Part shown: one piece after another, positions 35,064 to 43,705 of the stretch
Layout: the number at the start of each line of letters is the position of its first letter
Position numbering within the stretch: position 1 is the stretch's first letter
Assembly (NCBI RefSeq): GCF_003351105.1
Contig: NZ_NKRG01000005.1
Coordinates: forward strand, 1-64,000
Direction of reading: 5' to 3'
Source of the DNA: Thermosipho africanus Ob7
Lineage (GTDB): Bacteria > Thermotogota > Thermotogae > Thermotogales > Fervidobacteriaceae
DNA length: 64,000 nucleotides
The notes under the pieces: model-generated
What the model saw: only the letters and a program-made list of their open reading frames with translations
Database searches by the model: none
Told to the model about the DNA's origin: nothing
Made by a program: the position numbers and the translations under genes

Positions 35064-35948
35064 ATGGGATTTTTCGAAAAGTTCAAGCAAGGATTGAAAA
35101 AAACGAGAGAAAGTTTTTTTGGTAAAATGAAAAGTATCCTATCAGGAAAAAAACTCGATGATGAAACAAAAGAAGAGATAGAAGAGCTTTTAATATTATC
35201 TGATGTAGGCTTTGAAGCAACTGAGTATATTTTAAATAGAATTGAGGAGTTAAAGGGAGAAGATGCATATGAATCGTTGAAAAAAGTATTATTGGAAATA
35301 CTTAATTTTAATAGTGAATTAAAAATAGAAAAAAAACCTTTTGTAATTAGTATGGTTGGTGTTAATGGTTCGGGAAAAACTACCACTGCTGGAAAACTTG
35401 CAGAATATTTTTCAAAGTCTGGAAAGTCAGTTGTGTTAGCTGCATGTGATACTTTTAGAGCTGCTGCAATTGATCAACTAAAGGTATGGGCGGAGAGAAC
35501 ATCTTCTACGTTTATTGCGCATCAAGAGGGTGCAGATTCTGCTGCCGTTGCATTTGATGCTGTAAGTCATGCTATATCTAAAGAGAAAGATATAGTAATT
35601 TTAGATACTGCTGGAAGATTACATACCAAGAAAAATTTAATGGAAGAATTAAGAAAAATTAATAGGGTAATTAAGAAGAAAATCGAAGATGCGCCACACG
35701 AAGTTTTATTAGTAATAGATGCTGTAACAGGTCAAAATGGTTTGCAACAGGCAAAGATCTTTAAAGAATTTGTAGATATTACAGGTATTGTATTGACAAA
35801 GTTGGATGGAACAGCAAAAGGTGGAATTGCCATTGCAATTGCAAAGGAATTAGGGATTCCTATAAAATTTGTAGGTTTAGGGGAAGGCGTTGACGATCTA
35901 AAACCGTTTGATGCTGAAGATTTTGTTAATGCTTTACTTGAGGGATGA
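35064..35948 (+). CDS. ftsY: Signal recognition particle receptor FtsY
   Basis: FtsY is the membrane-bound GTPase that receives ribosomes carrying exported proteins. The 294-residue protein has the four-helix N domain (about 1-85) and G domain motifs GVNGSGKTTTAGKLA, DTFRAAAIDQL, ILDTAGRLHTKKN, LTKLDGTAKGG and GLGEGVDDLKPF. The long acidic A domain of E. coli FtsY is missing, as in many bacteria. ATG 35064 follows GGAGGTG. Confidence 0.95.
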   Translation: MGFFEKFKQGLKKTRESFFGKMKSILSGKKLDDETKEEIEELLILSDVGFEATEYILNRIEELKGEDAYESLKKVLLEILNFNSELKIEKKPFVISMVGVNGSGKTTTAGKLAEYFSKSGKSVVLAACDTFRAAAIDQLKVWAERTSSTFIAHQEGADSAAVAFDAVSHAISKEKDIVILDTAGRLHTKKNLMEELRKINRVIKKKIEDAPHEVLLVIDAVTGQNGLQQAKIFKEFVDITGIVLTKLDGTAKGGIAIAIAKELGIPIKFVGLGEGVDDLKPFDAEDFVNALLEG

Positions 35949-35953
35949 TTAGC

Positions 35954-36619
35954 ATGAATGCATTATGGGATAAAAGTTATAAATGTCCAGTATGTGGAAA
36001 TGAATTTTATAGTAAAAAAGTAAGGATCGATTCTATAAAGATTGCTAGTTATGATGAAGATTTAAAACCAAATTATTTGGATGTAAATCCTTTTTTATAT
36101 GAAGTAGTTGTTTGCCCAAATTGCTTATATGCAGAGTACGAAAGTATATTTGAAAAAGATGTAAAAATAACAGAAGTTGAAAAAATAAAAAGTATACTTG
36201 GTAAGCTAAAATCGAAATTATCAAATGTTAAATTTACCGATGAAAGAGATATTGATACTGCACTTAAAGCTTATGCTATAGTAGTAATATTATCCACATT
36301 ACTCAAAAAATATTGTAAACTTGCAGATTCTTATTTAAAGATTGCTTGGCTTTTGCGTGAAAAGGGCGGTGAAAAAGAACAAGAAGAAATATCACTTGCA
36401 CACGCGCTTAAGAATTTTGAAAATTGCTATATGAATTCAGACATTTCTGACGGGAGAATGGAAGAAAAAATATTATTTTACCTTGGTGAGTTAAATAGGC
36501 ATTTTGGGAATAAAAGTGAGGCAGTAAAATGGTTTTCAAAGTTGATGCAGAAATATAAAAACAGTTCTTCTTATTATGCAAAGGTAGGGAAAGATAGATG
36601 GCAAAGTATGCGGGAGTAA
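35954..36619 (+). CDS. DUF2225-family zinc-ribbon protein
   Basis: The 221-residue protein opens with a zinc-ribbon pair (CPVCGNEF and, further on, CPNCLYAEYES) and continues with helical TPR-like repeats, the plan of the DUF2225 family. The function of the family is not known. ATG 35954 overlaps the region just after the ftsY stop. The 3' end overlaps the following lipoprotein gene by 22 bases, so they are probably cotranslated. Confidence 0.75.
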   Translation: MNALWDKSYKCPVCGNEFYSKKVRIDSIKIASYDEDLKPNYLDVNPFLYEVVVCPNCLYAEYESIFEKDVKITEVEKIKSILGKLKSKLSNVKFTDERDIDTALKAYAIVVILSTLLKKYCKLADSYLKIAWLLREKGGEKEQEEISLAHALKNFENCYMNSDISDGRMEEKILFYLGELNRHFGNKSEAVKWFSKLMQKYKNSSSYYAKVGKDRWQSMRE

Positions 36620-38193
36620 TTTTGATTTTAATGTTTTTTTTGTTTTCGTGTAATTATGTTACATACGATCAGTATAAACTTTTGGAGCAGCGAGTTTATG
36701 GTATTGAAAACATAGTTAATGAACATGAAACAAGAATATCTTCATTGGAAAAACAATTTTATAATTTATCTCAAAGAATTGATACTCAGATTAATGATTT
36801 AAATAATAAATTAATTGAAATAAATAATGCAGGTGATATTGAATATTTAAAAAATTTTACCCGAAAAATTGCAATTGAACTTTCAGATTTGCAAAATCAA
36901 ATGAATAAAGTTACTTCAGAGATAACTTCATACAATCTTAAAACAGTTATTTACAGGTTGAATTATTTAGAAGGAATGGCGGAACGTTTAGAATTAAGTA
37001 AAGTAAATGATTTGTTAAATCAAGCGCTCAAAAAATATGAAACAGGATATAAACAGATACTAGACATTGAAAATAGATTATATGAAATGAATTTAACTGT
37101 AGATTCATTAAAGGAAACAGTTGATGAAATACAGTCGATAAGTGGAGAAGGAGTTACTCAAGATTCAATTGCGGTAAATCAGATTTTACAAAAGTTTGAA
37201 AAAATTCAGGACTTGGAAGAAAGATTAAACGATTTAAGTTTTAAAGTAGATAGTATTTCTTCGAAAGAAAATTTAGAAAGAGAACTCGCTACTATCAAAC
37301 AAATTAGTTCTGAATTGAATTTTTTAAAGCAAGAGTTTAAAATGGAAGATATAGAAGATATATTAAAGTTGAGACAAGGTTATATAAATTATGTTATCAG
37401 GCCTGGGGATACATTATATATTATAAGTAAAAGATATAATTTAGGTAAGGATGGTGTAGAAAGACTAATCACGTTTAATGCTATTGAAGATCCAAATCGG
37501 ATTATTCCAGGACAAGTAATAAAGATTCCTATAGATAACTTAAATGACTATGTTAGAGTACCTATTGACATTGAACCGGAAGATATATTAAGCTATTTTG
37601 GAGATATAAAAAGTGGTGCGACTAATCTTGGAATAGATATAAGTGCTGAAGGAAAAGATGTATATCCAATTTTACCTGGAAGAGTAACTGTAAAAGGTAA
37701 TAACGTTTTATACATAGACCATGGAAATGGAGTTCTTGCTATTTATAAAGGGATAGAAACTGACTTTAAGGAGAATGATTGGGTTGTTTCAGAAAAATCA
37801 ATAGGTAAAGTCCATGGAATTTTTCATTTTGAAATTTGGGTTGATGGTGAGCCTAAGGATCCGTTTAGATTTTTTTTCAAATATAAAGGAAAATTTGATG
37901 TTACCTTTTATACCCCATGGGATGATGGCAAAATTGTTCAACATCCAACTTTTAGATTAACAAGGATAGGAAAAATAGCCAAAGAGTGGCAAACTGTAGC
38001 TGTTGATTCAAGTTTAATTCCACTTGGAAGTTATGTATATATTCCACAATTAAAAAAAGTTTTCATTGCAGAGGATACAGGTAGTGCTGTGAATGGAAGA
38101 AGAATCGATGTCTACGTAGAAGAGGTTTCTCTTGCGAGAAAAAATAGTATTAAAAAATATGATGTATATGTTTTAGAGGTTGGAGGGAGTTAA
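36598..38193 (+). CDS. Lipoprotein with coiled coil, LysM, dead LytM and 3D domains
   Basis: A lipoprotein signal (ILMFFLFSCNY) is followed by a long coiled coil (about 25-255) and a LysM cell-wall-binding domain (about 264-310, VIRPGDTLYIISKRYNLG). Next is an M23/LytM-like domain (about 335-425) whose zinc ligands are lost: the usual HxGIDI is NLGIDI and HLHFE is IFHFE. The C-terminal 3D domain (about 433-531) keeps VAVDSSLIPLGSYVYI, AEDTGSAVNGRRIDVY and its three aspartates, so it may cleave glycan strands. Domain order suggests an envelope-anchored wall hydrolase or hydrolase activator, similar in idea to EnvC/NlpD. Start ATG 36598 lies inside the preceding gene. Confidence 0.8.
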   Translation: MAKYAGVILILMFFLFSCNYVTYDQYKLLEQRVYGIENIVNEHETRISSLEKQFYNLSQRIDTQINDLNNKLIEINNAGDIEYLKNFTRKIAIELSDLQNQMNKVTSEITSYNLKTVIYRLNYLEGMAERLELSKVNDLLNQALKKYETGYKQILDIENRLYEMNLTVDSLKETVDEIQSISGEGVTQDSIAVNQILQKFEKIQDLEERLNDLSFKVDSISSKENLERELATIKQISSELNFLKQEFKMEDIEDILKLRQGYINYVIRPGDTLYIISKRYNLGKDGVERLITFNAIEDPNRIIPGQVIKIPIDNLNDYVRVPIDIEPEDILSYFGDIKSGATNLGIDISAEGKDVYPILPGRVTVKGNNVLYIDHGNGVLAIYKGIETDFKENDWVVSEKSIGKVHGIFHFEIWVDGEPKDPFRFFFKYKGKFDVTFYTPWDDGKIVQHPTFRLTRIGKIAKEWQTVAVDSSLIPLGSYVYIPQLKKVFIAEDTGSAVNGRRIDVYVEEVSLARKNSIKKYDVYVLEVGGS

Positions 38194-38196
38194 AAC

Positions 38197-38643
38197 GTGG
38201 CTGTTACAATGAAAAGTGATTATGCATTAAGATTGTTACTTTTATTATCTATTGAAAATAAGAGGATGAGTACATCAGAATTGATTTCAAAATGTAAGAC
38301 AAGTATTCCATATGAATTTGCACAAAAAATTCTTTCCCAACTTGTAGCAAGCGGAATTTTGGAGTCATCAAGAGGTAAGTTCGGAGGTTATAAATTAGTA
38401 AAAGATCCAAAAGATATTACAGTATATGACATTGTTACTTCAGTAGATGATATTAGTTCAATGATAACTTGTTTTGTTCCACCTGATAAAATAAGTTTGG
38501 CACCTGAAATTTGCTCTGTAAATGAAGTTTGGGAAATTGTTATGAAAAGATTTAAACAATCGTTAAAATCTGTTACTTTAGAAGATTTGAAAGAATCGTA
38601 TTTAAAAAAATGTGAAGAATTTGAAAGGAGGCAAAAATTATAA
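38197..38643 (+). CDS. Rrf2-family transcriptional regulator
   Basis: The 148-residue protein has the Rrf2/IscR winged-helix plan (SDYALRLLLLLS, SIPYEFAQKILSQLVASGIL, RGKFGGYKLVKDP). Cluster-ligand cysteines are reduced: C92 and C106 are present where IscR has three within about 12 residues, so iron-sulfur sensing is uncertain. It starts at GTG 38197 just after the lipoprotein stop and overlaps mnmA. IscR-type genes often sit beside iscS and mnmA; iscS is missing here. Confidence 0.87.
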   Translation: MAVTMKSDYALRLLLLLSIENKRMSTSELISKCKTSIPYEFAQKILSQLVASGILESSRGKFGGYKLVKDPKDITVYDIVTSVDDISSMITCFVPPDKISLAPEICSVNEVWEIVMKRFKQSLKSVTLEDLKESYLKKCEEFERRQKL

Positions 38644-39698
38644 AAGTAGGTGTTGCCTTAAGTGGCGGTGTTGATAGTGCAGTAGCTCTATATTTTCTCT
38701 TACAAGAAGGATATGAGGTGACTGCCTATCATATGAAGACAGTGTTTGATGAGATATATTTAACAAAAAAAATTACACATAAGGTTTGTTGCAGTCCTTC
38801 AGATACATATGATGCTAAAAAGATTGCGGAAAAGTTTGGTGTAGACTTTAAAGTAGTGCATTTAGAAGATGATTTTAGAGAAATGGTTATTAATTACTTT
38901 GTTAGTGAATATAAGCGTGGTAAAACTCCAAATCCATGCTTTTTTTGTAATGATTGGATAAAATTTGGTGTTTTAATGGAAAAAATGTTTGAAGATGGTA
39001 TGGATTATGTTGCTTCAGGACATTATGCAATAATAAAGAATGGTAAATTATATAAGGCTAAAAGCTATGAAAAAGATCAATCATATTTTCTGGCTTCTAT
39101 AAAGAAAGAGAAGCTGAAAAAAATTATTTTACCTAATGGAGAATATACAAAGCAACAAATTAGGGAGATAGCTGAGAAAATTGGAATTCATGTTCATAAC
39201 AAGGTGGATTCGCAAGATTTATGTTTTATACCAGATGGAAATATTTCTGAATTTTTGAGAGAAAATAATATGGAATTTAAAGAAGGATTAATTATTGATA
39301 CTGAAGGCAATATTATTGGAACGCATAAAGGACTTGCTAATTATACAATTGGTCAAAGAAAAATAGGTGTAGCAACAGGAAGAAGGCTTTATGTAATTAA
39401 AAAAGATTTTAAAAATAATATTTTAATTGTCGGTGATAAAGAATCGGCTTTTAGTACAAAATTTACAGTTTTGAAACCAAATTTTTTGCAGAATGTATCC
39501 AAAGATTTTGAAGGATATGTTAAAGTAAGAAAAAAATTCAAAGAAGTTAGATGTAAAGCCCATTTTGAAAATGAAAGGTTATATATTGAAACGCAAGAGC
39601 CAATTTTTGCTATTACACCTGGGCAGATAGCAGTAGTGTATGGTTTTGATGATTCAGTTATAGTTTCAGGTATAATTGAAGGGGAGGGATGGAATTGA
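38637..39698 (+). CDS. mnmA: tRNA-specific 2-thiouridylase MnmA, non-standard start
   Basis: MnmA thiolates U34 of tRNAs for Lys, Glu and Gln. The PP-loop GVALSGGVDSAVALYF, the first catalytic cysteine in NPCFFCNDWIKFG, the ASGHYA motif and the second cysteine in DSQDLCFIP are all present. The first standard start codon (GTG 38718) lies after the PP-loop, so it cannot be the true start. GGAGG at 38627-38631 is followed by ATT (38637) and ATA (38640) in frame, giving IIKVGVALSGGVDS, which fits the family N-terminus. Initiation therefore must use ATT or ATA; the 353 residues then match the family length. Confidence 0.93.
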   Translation: MIKVGVALSGGVDSAVALYFLLQEGYEVTAYHMKTVFDEIYLTKKITHKVCCSPSDTYDAKKIAEKFGVDFKVVHLEDDFREMVINYFVSEYKRGKTPNPCFFCNDWIKFGVLMEKMFEDGMDYVASGHYAIIKNGKLYKAKSYEKDQSYFLASIKKEKLKKIILPNGEYTKQQIREIAEKIGIHVHNKVDSQDLCFIPDGNISEFLRENNMEFKEGLIIDTEGNIIGTHKGLANYTIGQRKIGVATGRRLYVIKKDFKNNILIVGDKESAFSTKFTVLKPNFLQNVSKDFEGYVKVRKKFKEVRCKAHFENERLYIETQEPIFAITPGQIAVVYGFDDSVIVSGIIEGEGWN

Positions 39699-40207
39699 AT
39701 TTGAATGTACTAATAGGTGAACAAAAGCTTCAGGAACGTATAAAATCTCTTGGTAAAGAAATTACTGAGTATTACAAAGAAAAAACGGATACAATTCATG
39801 CCGTGTGTGTTTTAAAAGGTGCTATTCATTTTTTTACGGATCTTGTTGAAAACATTGATTTAAATGTTGAATATTCCTTTATTCATGTTTCAAGTTACAG
39901 CGGTATGGAATCTACTGGTAGAATTAGAGTAAAAAGCTGGATTGATGAGCCTATTGAAGGAAGGCATGTTTTGGTTGTTGAAGATATATTAGACACAGGT
40001 CAAACATTGTCATACATTCTGGGCTACTTAAAAAGGTATAATCCAGCAGATTTAAAAGTTGCAACTTTGTTGAAAAAAACTTCTAAAAATCCTATTGTAA
40101 ATGCAGAATTTGTAGGCTTTGAAATTGAAGACAAATTTGTAGTAGGATATGGTTTGGATTTTGATGAAAAGTATAGAAATATTCCATATATTGGTTATTT
40201 AGAATAG
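39695..40207 (+). CDS. hpt: Hypoxanthine phosphoribosyltransferase
   Basis: This salvage enzyme joins hypoxanthine or guanine to PRPP. The 170 residues show the flexible loop SYSGMESTGRIRV, the PRPP-binding VLVVEDILDTGQTL, and VGYGLDFDEKYRNIPYIG near the end. I prefer TTG 39695, six bases past GGGGAGGG; ATG 39689 abuts that site. It overlaps mnmA by a few bases and belongs with punA, purH and guaB in purine metabolism. Confidence 0.92.
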   Translation: MNLNVLIGEQKLQERIKSLGKEITEYYKEKTDTIHAVCVLKGAIHFFTDLVENIDLNVEYSFIHVSSYSGMESTGRIRVKSWIDEPIEGRHVLVVEDILDTGQTLSYILGYLKRYNPADLKVATLLKKTSKNPIVNAEFVGFEIEDKFVVGYGLDFDEKYRNIPYIGYLE

Positions 40208-40211
40208 AATT

Positions 40212-41378
40212 ATGAATAAAAATATAGTTTTATTATTAATCGCAATTTTTGTAACATTATTTTCATTAGGTGTTGTTTTTTTGCCGTGGATAAATATTTT
40301 ATTGTCTGTAATTTACTCTCCTCTTGATGAGGAGACTAATTTTTTGGTTTTGGGTCTTGATAAAGATATACAAAATACGCGAAGAACTGATGTAATAATG
40401 TTTTTAAACATTAATGTGAAAAATAGAGAGATAAAAATTACAAATATACCAAGAGATTTAATAATAAATAATTCAAAGATAAATTCAATTTATCAAAAAG
40501 AAGGATTAGGTTATTTAAAAGAATTGGTTGAAAATTTTGTTGGTAAAAAGATTGATAAATATGTAATTGTTGATTATGACGTTGTAAAATTAGTAGGTGA
40601 TAGAATTGGTCCTATTGAGGTTTATGTAGATAAGCCCATGAAATATACTGACTATTCTCAGAATCTTATTATTGATTTTGATCCAGGAATACATTATTTA
40701 TATGGGGAGCAGTTATTGGCTTATATGAGATTTAGGAAGGATTCATTAGGGGATATCGGAAGAATTGAACGAGAAAAGTATATTATTAACCAATTAATAA
40801 AAGCGGCGTTGAAAAAAGATGTTTTTACACTTGCAAAAGTTTTTAAAGAGGTCTATGAATCTATGGATACAAATATAAAAACATCAGAGCTTGTATTTTT
40901 AGCTACAAAATTTAAAGATGGATTTTCAATAAAAAGTTATTCTTTCCCTATAAAATATGACGTTAATGGAAATATTTATCCTGGGGATTTAAGCAAATTA
41001 AAAGAATTTTTTTCTTCAAAAAGTTTAAATAAGGTAGATGAACGCTATAGATTTTATATAGTTAACAATACAAAAAATCAAAATAGGACATATAATGTAA
41101 ACTTGCATTATATGTGGAAAGCGGCTGGATATATACCGGAAGATATTTATTTTATGCAAAATACAAATTTTTTATCAGATACAGTTTATATTGTAAACGA
41201 AGAAGTGAAAATAGAAGAAGTAGAAAAAATTGTTAAAACCGTGCATCCAAAGAGAAATTTTAAAATTTTACTTGCAAAAGAAGATCTTGAGAATTATTTG
41301 ATTTTAATTGACACATTAACAAAAAATAGAAATTATCCAGATTTATCAGTAGATTTTGTAGTTATTCTTTCTCAATAA
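40212..41378 (+). CDS. LytR-CpsA-Psr (LCP) family protein
   Basis: The 388-residue protein has one N-terminal membrane helix (about 5-35) and an extracytoplasmic LCP domain with FLVLGLDKD, RRTDVIMFLNIN, ITNIPRDLII and the conserved RFRKDSLGDIGRIEREK, whose arginines and aspartates bind polyprenyl phosphate. The C-terminal 110 residues resemble the LytR_C domain. LCP proteins attach glycopolymers to peptidoglycan; the polymer here is unknown. Its 3' end overlaps endonuclease V by 17 bases. Confidence 0.88.
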   Translation: MNKNIVLLLIAIFVTLFSLGVVFLPWINILLSVIYSPLDEETNFLVLGLDKDIQNTRRTDVIMFLNINVKNREIKITNIPRDLIINNSKINSIYQKEGLGYLKELVENFVGKKIDKYVIVDYDVVKLVGDRIGPIEVYVDKPMKYTDYSQNLIIDFDPGIHYLYGEQLLAYMRFRKDSLGDIGRIEREKYIINQLIKAALKKDVFTLAKVFKEVYESMDTNIKTSELVFLATKFKDGFSIKSYSFPIKYDVNGNIYPGDLSKLKEFFSSKSLNKVDERYRFYIVNNTKNQNRTYNVNLHYMWKAAGYIPEDIYFMQNTNFLSDTVYIVNEEVKIEEVEKIVKTVHPKRNFKILLAKEDLENYLILIDTLTKNRNYPDLSVDFVVILSQ

Positions 41379-42027
41379 TTTTGTTTTTAAGTTTTTGTGT
41401 ATAAATATGTGCAAGACGCGTTGGTTCAGGAAGTTTATATTTGGTTATGTATTTTTTTACTATGTTTAGCGAGCTATCAAGATCTATTAAATGTCCAGGA
41501 GAAATAAAAATTGGTTTTGTATTTTCTCTGCTTTTTAAAACAATTCCGATCTTTTCTCCGTTGTACCAAAGGTAAGAAGATGAAAATTTAGTATTCGAAG
41601 GTTCATCATACGTTCCAACTAATTTCTTTTTTGCTATACCAATTGTTGGCTTTTTGATCCATAATCCCATATGAGATGCTATTCCAAGCTTTCTAGGGTG
41701 TGCAATTCCATGACCGTCAAACATAACAAGATCTACATTTGTTTTAATTTTTTGCCATGCTTTTAAAAACACAGGACCTTCCCTAAATGCAAGAAGTCCT
41801 GGAATGTATGGATATTTAATTTTGTCAATGTGGTAAGTGATTTCCACAACATTGAATTTGCTGTCTATAACTACTATAACAGCCAATGATTTATTATTAA
41901 CGTAAGACAAATCGACTCCAGCTACATATGTAGGAGTTTTATTGAAGGGCTTGAAAATTAATTTATCATTTAAAGATTTTTGAATTGATATAGCTTCTTT
42001 TGGAGTAACATCCCACCTATGAATCAT
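41362..42027 (-). CDS. nfi: Endonuclease V
   Basis: Endonuclease V cuts DNA next to deaminated bases such as inosine. The 221-residue protein contains the catalytic aspartate in GVDLSY, the YIPGLLAFREGP motif, FDGHGIAHPRKLGIASHMG, and the lysine in IGIAKKKL. Length is normal and resembles the well-studied Thermotoga enzyme. The ATG at 42027 lies six bases after the stop of the secreted protein gene. Confidence 0.94.
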   Translation of the reverse strand: MIHRWDVTPKEAISIQKSLNDKLIFKPFNKTPTYVAGVDLSYVNNKSLAVIVVIDSKFNVVEITYHIDKIKYPYIPGLLAFREGPVFLKAWQKIKTNVDLVMFDGHGIAHPRKLGIASHMGLWIKKPTIGIAKKKLVGTYDEPSNTKFSSSYLWYNGEKIGIVLKSRENTKPIFISPGHLIDLDSSLNIVKKYITKYKLPEPTRLAHIYTQKLKNKIIEKE

Positions 42028-42033
42028 AATTTC

Positions 42034-42744
42034 TCAAAACCCTGCATATAGTAATTTAGAAACTTCTAACCATATAAATTTGTCGTTTTTGATGGAATAT
42101 ACAAAGTGAATGTAGCCAATTCTATCAGCATGATATATACCTGATAAAGTGATAATTCCTTTCAATTCATAAATATCATCTTTTCCAAAGTCAAAAGCTT
42201 CTAGATTTGATATGCCTCCAATAAATAAATCTTTGTTTTCACCAATAAATTGACCAAATTTGTTGTAAATTTTTTCATTTATATATTGTTCCTTTTTTTC
42301 ACTTAAATCTAAAAAAGTATATTTGTCTTTATATGATATTAGCGCTTTAAATCCATCAAAAAACTTTGCTTTAAGGTCTAGTTTTAAATCATTATTTAAT
42401 AAAACTCCCTTCTTTATGGAGTAAATAAAATATTCACTATAGTTACCACTACCACCACTATCGCTAATGATTAGGATATCTTTAATGCTGTCACCATCAA
42501 AATCATAAATTTCCATTTTTGGTGAATAGCCTCCAAAGTCCAATTTTATGTTCTTTTCTGACTTTTCATTTTTAATTTTCAGAACAAAAGCGTCATAATA
42601 AATTTCACTTAATTTATTGCCTTCTAAGGTTATATTTTCAAGTATCCCATCATTATCAATGTCTGTATTAGTAGAGGTTATTACATTTGCATGTAAAAAA
42701 ATAGAAAAGATAAATAATATTATAGAAAGAACAATCTTTTTCAT
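42034..42744 (-). CDS. Secreted protein with calcium-binding-type repeats
   Basis: The 236-residue protein carries a signal peptide (MKKIVLSIILFIFSIFLHA). Two acidic loops, NTDIDNDGILEN and YDFDGDSIKD, resemble FG-GAP/VCBS or dockerin-like calcium sites. The rest is beta-rich. The enzyme or ligand is unknown. ATG 42744 follows AAAGGAG, five bases after the radical SAM gene. It lies between that gene and endonuclease V in a minus-strand operon. Confidence 0.65.
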   Translation of the reverse strand: MKKIVLSIILFIFSIFLHANVITSTNTDIDNDGILENITLEGNKLSEIYYDAFVLKIKNEKSEKNIKLDFGGYSPKMEIYDFDGDSIKDILIISDSGGSGNYSEYFIYSIKKGVLLNNDLKLDLKAKFFDGFKALISYKDKYTFLDLSEKKEQYINEKIYNKFGQFIGENKDLFIGGISNLEAFDFGKDDIYELKGIITLSGIYHADRIGYIHFVYSIKNDKFIWLEVSKLLYAGF

Positions 42745-42748
42745 ATTT

Positions 42749-43705
42749 TTAACTCCTTTTGCTAAGTTTGTTTGTTTTTGGCTCGAACCATTTATAAAAG
42801 TATTTTCCTTGGTATGTAACTTTTTCTTTTAATCTTTTTTCAATCATATTAATAATTTGTATTTTTGGAATTCCCCAATTACCAAAGATAGTCCCATTAT
42901 TTGGAGGATCTGCTACCAATCGATGAATAATTATTTTTGGTGAGAGAAATTCTAAAAATCGTATGACTCTTTCAATATAACTCTCAAGTGTTCCAATTTG
43001 AATTTTGTTTTCATTAAAAAGTTTTCCTAAAATTGTGTTTTCGACAACGTATAGTGAATGTATTTTAACACCATCTATATCTAGAACTGATAGAATTTTT
43101 GCTGTTTCAATTACATCAAGCATATCATCAGTTGGGAAGTTTAAGATCACATGTGAAATAAGTTCAAAATTTCTTTCTTTAATTTTTTTGGCAGCATAGA
43201 TGTATTCAGCTAATGTGTGTCCACGATTCATTTTTACAAGAGTATGATAATTTGAAGTTTGAAGTCCCATTTCTATTGATACGTCAATCTTTTCTCTTAA
43301 TTCTTCTAGTAAATCCAAAATTTCGTCTGAAATACAATCAGGTCTAGTTGAAATAGAAATTTGAACTATATCTTCATCTATTGCGCTAAAATAAACTTTT
43401 TTAAGCATTTCAATTGGTGCATAAGTATTTGAATAATTTTGAAAGTATGCTATAAATTTTTTAGCGCCCTTTTTTGTATATCTTTCCTTCATTTTTTTTA
43501 TTTGAGTTTTTATATCAAACTCACCAAAAGTGGTAAAACCGCTACCTGTTTCATCACAAAACAAACAACCAGGTAATCCATTTTCACGGTTTGGACAGCT
43601 AAAACCTGCATTTATTGGTAATCTATATACTTTTTCACCATATTTTTTCTTTAGTTCGACACTTAATTTTCTATACCTATAACCTTCCTGTAAAAAGTCG
43701 AAAAT
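42749..43705 (-). CDS. TIGR01212-family radical SAM protein, ATT start
   Basis: The 318-residue protein shows the radical SAM cluster C-x10-C-x2-C (CPNRENGLPGCLFC) of the TIGR01212/YhcC family and continues with GLQTSNYHTLVKMNRGHT and KIHSLYVVENT. The reaction is unknown. No ATG, GTG or TTG exists between the upstream in-frame stop (43709-43711) and the second cysteine-side codon at 43564. AAGGAGGT (ending at 43715) is followed nine bases later by ATT at 43705, giving a protein start (FDFLQEGYRYRKLS, then KKYGEKVYRLPINAGFSCPN) like that of relatives. ATT initiation is therefore the best model. The start overlaps mtaD. Confidence 0.85.
   Translation of the reverse strand: MFDFLQEGYRYRKLSVELKKKYGEKVYRLPINAGFSCPNRENGLPGCLFCDETGSGFTTFGEFDIKTQIKKMKERYTKKGAKKFIAYFQNYSNTYAPIEMLKKVYFSAIDEDIVQISISTRPDCISDEILDLLEELREKIDVSIEMGLQTSNYHTLVKMNRGHTLAEYIYAAKKIKERNFELISHVILNFPTDDMLDVIETAKILSVLDIDGVKIHSLYVVENTILGKLFNENKIQIGTLESYIERVIRFLEFLSPKIIIHRLVADPPNNGTIFGNWGIPKIQIINMIEKRLKEKVTYQGKYFYKWFEPKTNKLSKRS

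Noticed and set aside
38718..39698. mnmA starting at GTG 38718
   Set aside because: This would remove the PP-loop (SGGVDS) that binds ATP, and there is no ribosome site ahead of it.
42749..43564. Radical SAM gene starting at TTG 43564
   Set aside because: It would lose two of the three cluster cysteines and has no ribosome site.
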